DNA of 12,172 nt from Candidatus Bathyarchaeota archaeon. GTDB taxonomy: Archaea > Thermoproteota > Bathyarchaeia > RBG-16-48-13 > GCA-020345945. Positions within the stretch are counted from its first letter, which is position 1, and every line of letters begins with the position of its first letter. The position numbers were made by a program, and so were the translations under genes. The stretch is taken from assembly GCA_020345945.1 (NCBI GenBank), contig CP070773.1, positions 640,972 through 653,143 on the forward strand. The letters run 5' to 3'. A model generated the notes under the pieces. That model saw only the letters and a program-made list of their open reading frames with translations, ran no database searches and was not told where the DNA came from. Positions 7,479 to 12,172 of this stretch are shown here, piece after piece.

Positions 7479-8615
7479 GTGATAGAGATTAAGATACTCA
7501 TGTTCACTCCAAGTTTCCTTCCTCTGACTGGAGGGATGGAGGTAAAGATCTATGAGATATCGAGGTGGCTAACTAAACACTATAACGAAGTATTCTTGAT
7601 GACGATTCGTCGAGGTAGTAGCCCTCGAAAAGAGAGGCTTGAAGGTATTGAGATCGAGAGGTTTATCCTTACTGGACCGTTCGTGATACCTAGACTATTA
7701 CAGTTTGTCTTTGCCAAGAAAATTGACGTTGTCCATGTCCATTGGAGCAAGTGGAAGACCGGTCTCCTTGCAGTTCTAATCGCCAAGATATTGGGAAAAC
7801 CGGTTATTCTAGGACTTGCTGGTGATGATGTCTATACACCCGCGGACCCTGATAGAAGACCTGGATTCGTCTATATGCATCTCGTAGAGATGGCTGATCT
7901 ACTTGTGACTACTAGTGAAGATCTGAAGAGAAGAGCAATTGAGAAGGGATTTCCAAGGAATGCTGTAGCTATCCCCCAAGGTATTGATACAAAGAAATTC
8001 AATCCAATCGTTTCCGGAAGAAATGTGAGAGAGACCTTGGATTGGCTTGACAATCCTATTGTGATGGCTGCGGCAAGACTGATCGAAAGAAAAGGCATAG
8101 CTTACTTGGTTGATGCTTTTGCTCAAGTTCTCAGGGAAGAACCCGACGCCAAGTTGATGATAGCCGGAGAGGGTCCGGAAAGAAGAAGATTGGAGGAGAA
8201 GGTCAAGAGACTAGGATTGTCGAAGTCTGTGTCTTTCCTCGGTATCATACCATACAGAGAGGTCTCTTCATACTACGCAGCCTGCGATGTTTTCGTCCAT
8301 ATACCAACATACGAGGCTATGCCCCATGTAATCTACGAAGCTATGGCAACAGGCAAACCTGTTGTGGCAAGTAGAGTAGGCGGGATTCTAGAAGTAATAG
8401 AACATGGAAAGGACGGGTTGCTAGTTGAGCCTAAAGCTCCGAGTGAGACTGCTGAGGCAATCCTGAAGCTTATACATAACAGAAGACTTGCAGGGGAAGT
8501 CGGGGAGAACGCCCTACAGAAGATAGAGAGAAGATATACATGGGACATTATTGCAGGTCAATACCTTAGACTCTATAGATATGTTGCGTCTCACCGAGAT
8601 GAAACCGATTCGTAG
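7479..8615 (+). CDS. GT4-family glycosyltransferase (GT-B fold)
   Basis: This is a predicted cytoplasmic glycosyltransferase of 378 residues from the GTG at 7479. A TTG at 7476 would add one residue, and the ATG at 7500 would remove most of the first beta strand (IKILMFT). Motifs in order are the acceptor loop PLTGGMEVKIYE (15-26), DVVHVHWSKW (83-92), GLAGDD (112-117), IPQGIDTKKF (165-174), ARLIERKG (199-206), IAGEGPE (228-234), and the EX7E pair Glu279 and Glu287 in YEAMPHVIYEAMATGKPVVAS. All canonical residues are present. The deacetylase gene starts about 20 bases after its stop with its own Shine-Dalgarno sequence, so the two are probably one transcript and may act on the same sugar. A nine-codon reading frame (7453-7482) overlaps the GTG start by three bases. 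Donor sugar is unknown. Confidence 0.93.
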   Translation: MIEIKILMFTPSFLPLTGGMEVKIYEISRWLTKHYNEVFLMTIRRGSSPRKERLEGIEIERFILTGPFVIPRLLQFVFAKKIDVVHVHWSKWKTGLLAVLIAKILGKPVILGLAGDDVYTPADPDRRPGFVYMHLVEMADLLVTTSEDLKRRAIEKGFPRNAVAIPQGIDTKKFNPIVSGRNVRETLDWLDNPIVMAAARLIERKGIAYLVDAFAQVLREEPDAKLMIAGEGPERRRLEEKVKRLGLSKSVSFLGIIPYREVSSYYAACDVFVHIPTYEAMPHVIYEAMATGKPVVASRVGGILEVIEHGKDGLLVEPKAPSETAEAILKLIHNRRLAGEVGENALQKIERRYTWDIIAGQYLRLYRYVASHRDETDS

Positions 8616-8622
8616 GAATACT

Positions 8623-8629
8623 GAGGTGA
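8623..8629 (+). promoter_or_regulatory. Shine-Dalgarno sequence of the deacetylase gene
   Basis: GAGGTGA is a perfect match to the archaeal anti-Shine-Dalgarno core. It sits between the stop of the GT4 gene (8615) and the deacetylase reading frame. Its downstream spacing of 6 bases points to the ATC at 8636-8638 as the initiating codon. The GTG inside it (8626) is in the wrong frame. Confidence 0.7.
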
Positions 8630-8635
8630 GGAAAC

Positions 8636-9772
8636 ATCAAGATCTCATTACTGCCGTGGCCAAATGCTCATCGATGCGCTTTTGCAGTGAGAGACGACGA
8701 TACCAGTTATTACACATCCTCAGCCATGTTAGAGAAGCTCTATCAAGACGCATGGAAGATGGGGTTCAAGATCAGCTTAGCAGTCATCCCAAAGATAGCG
8801 ACCGATATTATTCCAGGAAAATATGTGGCATCTAGAGGACTGAGATACACTCCCATGGTTCCGCCTAACGTCAGAGGTAAACATGGGGTAAGATCCATCC
8901 TGGAGAACAAAGAACTGGTTCAATATCTCATCTCAAAGGTCAAGAGGGATCAAGTACAGCTTCTGCTGCATGGCCTTGAGCACCAAAGAGTAGACGGAGC
9001 TCCTGAATTCTCCTCTAGAATGGTGGAACAGACTAAGAGAAGGTTGCTAGAAGCAAGCAGGATCTTTGAAGGAACCTTTGGGTGGAAGCCAAAAGTCTTT
9101 GTCCCACCTTGGGAACTACTCTCGGTAGAAGCGAGAGATCTGCTGAGAGAGATGGGATTTCATCTCTGTCGAAGATATCCTCGGTTCTTGGATGAATATT
9201 TGGAGAGTTTCTCAAGAGGTTATTATCCTATCCCCTTCAAGCGTAGACCGATAATCCTCCTTAAAGATCTAGGCTCTAACTCGGTCTCCTTTAAATCAGG
9301 GATCTTTGACCTTAGGGACAACGGATACTTCTTCTCCATGCTCTACGACGCTGAATCTAGCAGAAAGGCTTCCAGGGAGATATTTCTCAAGAATTATGAG
9401 AATTGGAATGCATCGATCTGGTGCAATCATTACTGGGAGTTCTTTTTCGACTGGCAGAAGGAGATATCGATGACCCATATTTTTGATAACTTCAACAAGT
9501 TTCTACAGTACGTCTCTGGTTTTAATATCTGGAAATGTGGTCTTGATGAGCTGGCTGAGTGGTTAAGAAAGTATCAAGCCTTAAGGATCCAGAGCAGAGA
9601 GTATTCCCTGAAGATAGAGACGATGGAACCTATGTCGGATCTAGCGATTCAATCCGAAAAATGTCCTAAGGTAAAGAGGGGAAAAACTAGACTTGTTGAG
9701 ATTGAGAACGGGATCTATTTGTTACCGACATTATCTCCAAAAGAAAGGATCGAACTCTCTACTGAAATATAG
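8636..9772 (+). CDS. NodB/DUF2334-like polysaccharide deacetylase, probable ATC start
   Basis: This is a predicted metal-dependent carbohydrate deacetylase of the NodB-like (beta/alpha)-barrel superfamily, acting on an N- or O-acetyl sugar of the glycan. Counting from the codon at 8636 there are 378 residues. WPNAHRCAFAVRDDDTSYYT (8-27) joins the family-like first strand to the catalytic and metal-binding Asp cluster. HGLEH (112-116) supplies the two metal-binding histidines, FVPPWE (155-160) matches the third motif, and His265 in WCNHYW fits the last conserved histidine. No signal peptide or membrane helix is evident, so it probably works in the cytoplasm. The first standard start in frame is the GTG at 8687, which would cut away the first strand (361 residues). 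The Shine-Dalgarno sequence at 8623-8629 instead points to the ATC at 8636. The last 60 or so residues form a separate, unidentified tail. Exact substrate is unknown. Confidence 0.8.
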   Translation: MKISLLPWPNAHRCAFAVRDDDTSYYTSSAMLEKLYQDAWKMGFKISLAVIPKIATDIIPGKYVASRGLRYTPMVPPNVRGKHGVRSILENKELVQYLISKVKRDQVQLLLHGLEHQRVDGAPEFSSRMVEQTKRRLLEASRIFEGTFGWKPKVFVPPWELLSVEARDLLREMGFHLCRRYPRFLDEYLESFSRGYYPIPFKRRPIILLKDLGSNSVSFKSGIFDLRDNGYFFSMLYDAESSRKASREIFLKNYENWNASIWCNHYWEFFFDWQKEISMTHIFDNFNKFLQYVSGFNIWKCGLDELAEWLRKYQALRIQSREYSLKIETMEPMSDLAIQSEKCPKVKRGKTRLVEIENGIYLLPTLSPKERIELSTEI

Positions 9773-9801
9773 ATCACCAGCGGACGATATGGACTAATGA
9801 C

Positions 9802-11229
9802 TCACAGATTCGGCCAATAAGGTTCGAACGGTAGCCCCCCAAACACACCTTGAAAGACAGGCAGTAAATATGACAGGTAGATAACAGACAATATTACTCC
9901 AATCAATGACGCGAGAAGAATCGCATGTTTATCTGCAGGTTTTCTAGCTTCAAGATAGATCAAGATTATATATAGCATGCAACCGAGGGTGACGATCACT
10001 CCCAGAATCCATTTGAAGACTGTCAATTCCATCCCGTAGGATTGAAAATCTCGACGAATCAACTCCGATACGAATCCCATTCTCATGTGGTGTGGTCCAG
10101 CCTCATCTAGGAGCTTAAAATAAGCGAAGGGAGGCCCGAGAAGAAAACCTACTATGAAGAAAGGAAGGTATAGCCATCTGAAGGTTTCTCTTCTCGGATG
10201 CCAGACCTTTGCATCGATTACCATGAATGGAAGCACCCAGACAAAGAAGTTGTCGTGAAGAACTTTGAAAGAAGCTAAGAAGGATAGGAGTACTGCCATG
10301 AAACCGTTGAAGGCGACATTCTCGGGAGGATTGCAGCGATGGAAAAGAGCGAGTGTGAGGGACACGCTAATGAGAAAACATGAGAGGCTAATATCTGCCA
10401 GATAGACTCCAGAATAGAACCGGAAGACATCAATGAGCGTGAAGCCATGAATAGGACGCCACAAATGACAGATTACATTGCAGATATACGCTCTCCAATC
10501 CCAGATTAGGAAAGGTATCGATAGGAACGAGAGCACAAAGATAATGACCTTCAGGTATCGAGTAGCCTGTGATTTCAAACCCATATTCATCAAGAACATG
10601 AATATCAGGGGGACAGTGATTATTGGATAGGTCTTGAATGCAATCCCTAAAGCCAGATGAATTGCGCTTAGATCGTAATGGTTCTCAATGAAGTAACAAA
10701 TAGAGAGCAGCGTAAAGAGGGTTGGCAGGGAATCGAACATTCCGTAGATACTCGAGACGAAAATTACTAGAGGATTGAATAGCCAGAGGGATAGACCTCT
10801 TCGGGCATTTGGGAGGTCATCAGTGCGATTGAGAATGAAACGATAGACGACAAATCCAACGGCTAGGTCGGCAAGAATAATTGGTAATTTGATCATGGCA
10901 ACTAGCGCGTAAATGTTTCCTGGAAATAGTGATGTGGATAGCCAGTAAGAAAAAAAGTTGAGGAGAGGCCAAGGCGACATGTAGCCAATGTTGTCTTCTG
11001 CAGAGGTTTTGAAGAAGAAGCTGAAGGTATAAGGATTCAAACCTTCATAAAGCCCCTTTCCCGTTTCTATCCAAATGTGAACATCATGATTCATATCGCC
11101 ACTGATGGGGGCAACAACCAGTCTTATCGAGAGTCCAAGAACTAGAGCACCTATTAGCCAGAGATCTATTTTTTTCTCATTCTGGTAACGTGAAACGCGC
11201 TGCCAGAACAGGTCTATTGGAAATTTCAT
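9802..11229 (-). CDS. GT-C fold integral membrane glycosyltransferase (PIG-M/GT87-like mannosyltransferase candidate)
   Basis: This is a predicted multi-spanning enzyme that transfers a sugar from a polyprenyl-phosphate donor on the extracytoplasmic face. The 475 residues contain roughly 11-12 hydrophobic segments, starting at about 23-41. GT-C features are the acidic first loop GDMNHDVHIW (44-53) with Asp45 and Asp49 as candidate catalytic base, NPYTF (65-69), FNPLVIFVSSIYGMFDSLPT (151-170), AFKTYPII (197-204) and HDNFFVWVLPF (325-335), the last recalling the HExYFxWxLP region of PIG-M-like enzymes. The ATG at 11229 is preceded by AAGGAG (11241-11246) with an 11-base spacer and by a TATA-like GCATAAAGAT (11247-11256). 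If the latter is the promoter the message would be almost leaderless. It converges on the deacetylase gene with a 29-base gap. The family within GT-C and the sugar are not certain. Confidence 0.82.
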   Translation of the reverse strand: MKFPIDLFWQRVSRYQNEKKIDLWLIGALVLGLSIRLVVAPISGDMNHDVHIWIETGKGLYEGLNPYTFSFFFKTSAEDNIGYMSPWPLLNFFSYWLSTSLFPGNIYALVAMIKLPIILADLAVGFVVYRFILNRTDDLPNARRGLSLWLFNPLVIFVSSIYGMFDSLPTLFTLLSICYFIENHYDLSAIHLALGIAFKTYPIITVPLIFMFLMNMGLKSQATRYLKVIIFVLSFLSIPFLIWDWRAYICNVICHLWRPIHGFTLIDVFRFYSGVYLADISLSCFLISVSLTLALFHRCNPPENVAFNGFMAVLLSFLASFKVLHDNFFVWVLPFMVIDAKVWHPRRETFRWLYLPFFIVGFLLGPPFAYFKLLDEAGPHHMRMGFVSELIRRDFQSYGMELTVFKWILGVIVTLGCMLYIILIYLEARKPADKHAILLASLIGVILSVIYLSYLLPVFQGVFGGLPFEPYWPNL

Positions 11230-11240
11230 CGGTCAGGTAA

Positions 11241-11256
11241 CTCCTTATCTTTATGC
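11241..11256 (-). promoter_or_regulatory. Candidate start signals of the GT-C gene (AAGGAG and TATA-like element)
   Basis: On the minus strand GCATAAAGAT is followed directly by AAGGAG, then 11 bases to the ATG at 11229. The two readings compete. A TATA box here would put the transcription start next to the ATG (leaderless), while AAGGAG acting as a Shine-Dalgarno sequence needs a promoter farther upstream in the 401-base gap. I cannot decide between them. Confidence 0.3.
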
Positions 11257-11527
11257 ACAGGTGCGAATGCTTTCGAGAGAGACCTACCGTAAACAGGAAT
11301 CGACTGCGATCTCTATCATAGGTAGACCTCAGTCCCCCTCGCAACCCGTATGTCGACGCTTACTTAGTAGTTCCTTCCTAGATGCAATTCGAGGAGGCAG
11401 TAATTCAGTTGGATATCAAAAGGAGAGTAAAAACCGCTCCAGATATCAGCAGTTTTACACAACTAGAAGGTTGAAGTCAGGGAACTTTCAGACCTGAGGA
11501 ATACCAAGGAGTTGTCATAGGTCTTAC

Positions 11528-11546
11528 CCTAGCTAGGTTTTTCTTT
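11528..11546 (+). terminator. Possible plus-strand terminator: palindrome plus T-tract
   Basis: CCTAGCTAGG is a perfect palindrome followed at once by TTTTTCTTT. A T-rich run suffices for many archaeal terminators. No confident plus-strand gene lies upstream (the nearest is the doubtful 78-codon frame ending at 11497), so the element could instead be a DNA-binding site or chance. Confidence 0.25.
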
Positions 11547-11630
11547 AAATTTGGATGCCTATTGGCTGGATATCAATCCTAAATTTTTCAGAGCAATACC
11601 TCTATAGCATTCGTTTGGACCTGAAGATTG

Positions 11631-12172
11631 TCATACAAGATTTACCTCTGGAGAGTAGATCCAGAGAACTAAATACCAGATGAAGCTCCACGCGAGAAAG
11701 ACTAAAACCCGCCAATGCTTTCTGTTCGAAAGGGCTCCTTCAGCACAGAGAACCGATAGGAACGGGATCAGGTCACATATGTATCTCGGGTCTTTTGCCC
11801 TTATGAAGGTGAAGAATACTAGATTTGTTAAGATAGGAGACCACAACGACAGAATCCGCAGGTCTTTCCTGATATTCTCCAGCGCGAGATAGAGCGTTGG
11901 GCCGAATACGAAGGGAACCTGGATCCAGAGTAGCTCTACAGGGACAGTCTTATGACCGGGTTGTCGAGTGATGAGAGCCCATCGAAGAGTCTTGATCGGC
12001 GAGACAAAGAAAGACCCATATGCTAAGTAATCGAGAAGACCACCAATTACTAGAGCAGATGCGAAGAACCCGACAAGAAAATCTCTCAAGGAGGCTCTCT
12101 CGTCTCTCAAGAGAAGTAGAACAGGGAGAAGGTACAGTGCTGTCTGGAATCTGCAAAGATACCCAAATCCCA
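11631..12172 (-). CDS. GT-C fold membrane glycosyltransferase, GT22/ALG9-like, C-terminal part (5' truncated by window edge)
   Basis: This is the last 179 residues of a membrane glycosyltransferase probably using a polyprenyl-phosphate sugar, perhaps mannose, outside the membrane. The frame is open to the right edge, so the TTG at 12110 is very likely an internal leucine. The first residues, GFGYLCRFQTALYLLPVLLL, followed by LLDYLAYGSFF (about 44-54), match the RxQTAL and DxxxYG pattern of GT22 enzymes (ALG9, PIG-B and bacterial relatives). Near the C-terminus FTFIRAKDPRYICDLIPFL aligns with the HKExRF-PxxP region of that family, but Ala takes the place of the His and Asp the place of the Glu. 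Four or five hydrophobic segments are present. The N-terminal catalytic Asp loop lies beyond the window. It shares its strand with the GT-C gene at 9802 but is separated from it by 401 bases. Confidence 0.75.
   Translation of the reverse strand, partial: GFGYLCRFQTALYLLPVLLLLRDERASLRDFLVGFFASALVIGGLLDYLAYGSFFVSPIKTLRWALITRQPGHKTVPVELLWIQVPFVFGPTLYLALENIRKDLRILSLWSPILTNLVFFTFIRAKDPRYICDLIPFLSVLCAEGALSNRKHWRVLVFLAWSFIWYLVLWIYSPEVNLV

Larger units (their letters stand above)
11230..11630. other. 401-base intergenic gap without a supported gene
   Basis: This stretch separates two minus-strand GT-C genes. It holds a 78-codon plus-strand reading frame (11261-11497) with no family resemblance or convincing start, a perfect ten-base palindrome at 11528-11537 followed by a T-rich run, and A/T-rich patches near 11543-11551 and 11580-11588. 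I saw no tRNA (no GGTTCRANNCC T-loop), no tandem repeat and no insertion-sequence ends. It could be a promoter region, an untranslated leader, or a decayed gene. Confidence 0.6.

Noticed and set aside
8687..8689. GTG 8687 as the deacetylase start
   Set aside because: It would begin directly at the RDDD catalytic motif and drop the preceding strand, and it has no Shine-Dalgarno sequence nearby. The upstream GAGGTGA points to 8636.
8551..8835. 94-codon plus-strand frame spanning the GT4-deacetylase junction
   Set aside because: It overlaps two well-supported genes in another frame and has no family resemblance. It is useful only as the possible other half of a frameshift at the deacetylase start, and the Shine-Dalgarno spacing argues against that.
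11261..11497. 78-codon plus-strand frame in the large gap
   Set aside because: It starts with GTG without a clear Shine-Dalgarno sequence, is rich in Ser/Arg/Gln in the manner of non-coding frames, and shows no recognisable motif. Kept only as a note in the gap entry.
1..12172. Mobile elements, CRISPR arrays, tRNA or rRNA genes, and defence systems
   Set aside because: I looked for transposase or integrase motifs, regularly spaced repeats, T-loop sequences and nuclease or helicase motifs and found none. All confident genes are glycan biosynthesis genes.

Overview
The window is a surface-glycan biosynthesis island, most probably from an archaeon. Archaeal hints are the GGTGA/GAGGTGA-type Shine-Dalgarno sequences, TATA-like elements about 40-50 bases upstream of several starts, mixed ATG/GTG/TTG starts, heavy AGA/AGG arginine and ATA isoleucine use, and a GDP-mannose pyrophosphorylase and GT-C enzymes of a type shared with eukaryotes. 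The lineage cannot be fixed from this sequence. No rRNA, tRNA, CRISPR array, transposase or integrase is visible.

Layout, left to right: the 3' part of a sugar-1-phosphate nucleotidyltransferase resembling eukaryotic GMPPB (+, cut by the left edge); a GT4 glycosyltransferase (+); a Wzx-like flippase (-); a WbuB-like GT4 (+); a convergent two-gene minus-strand unit, transcribed from the right, of a GT4 and a dolichol-phosphate-mannose-synthase-like GT2 with two C-terminal membrane helices; a plus-strand pair of a GT4 and a NodB/DUF2334-like deacetylase; a minus-strand GT-C integral membrane glycosyltransferase; a 401-base gap with no supported gene; and the 3' part of a second, GT22/ALG9-like GT-C enzyme (-, cut by the right edge). 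Genes switch strand often, and three convergent junctions are only 15-29 bases wide.

Inferred teamwork: the nucleotidyltransferase makes GDP-mannose (or another NDP-sugar). Four GT4 enzymes and perhaps the deacetylase build and trim a lipid-linked oligosaccharide on the cytoplasmic face. The flippase moves it across the membrane. The GT2 enzyme makes a polyprenyl-phosphate sugar, which the GT-C enzymes use outside the cell. This fits N-glycan, S-layer glycan or exopolysaccharide assembly. No oligosaccharyltransferase (AglB) or polymerase is visible here, so the final acceptor is unknown.

The most noteworthy detail is the start of the deacetylase gene. A perfect archaeal Shine-Dalgarno sequence is followed at normal spacing by ATC, not ATG, in the frame that encodes the conserved N-terminal strand of the family. 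No ATG, GTG or TTG is available in that frame upstream of the catalytic motif.
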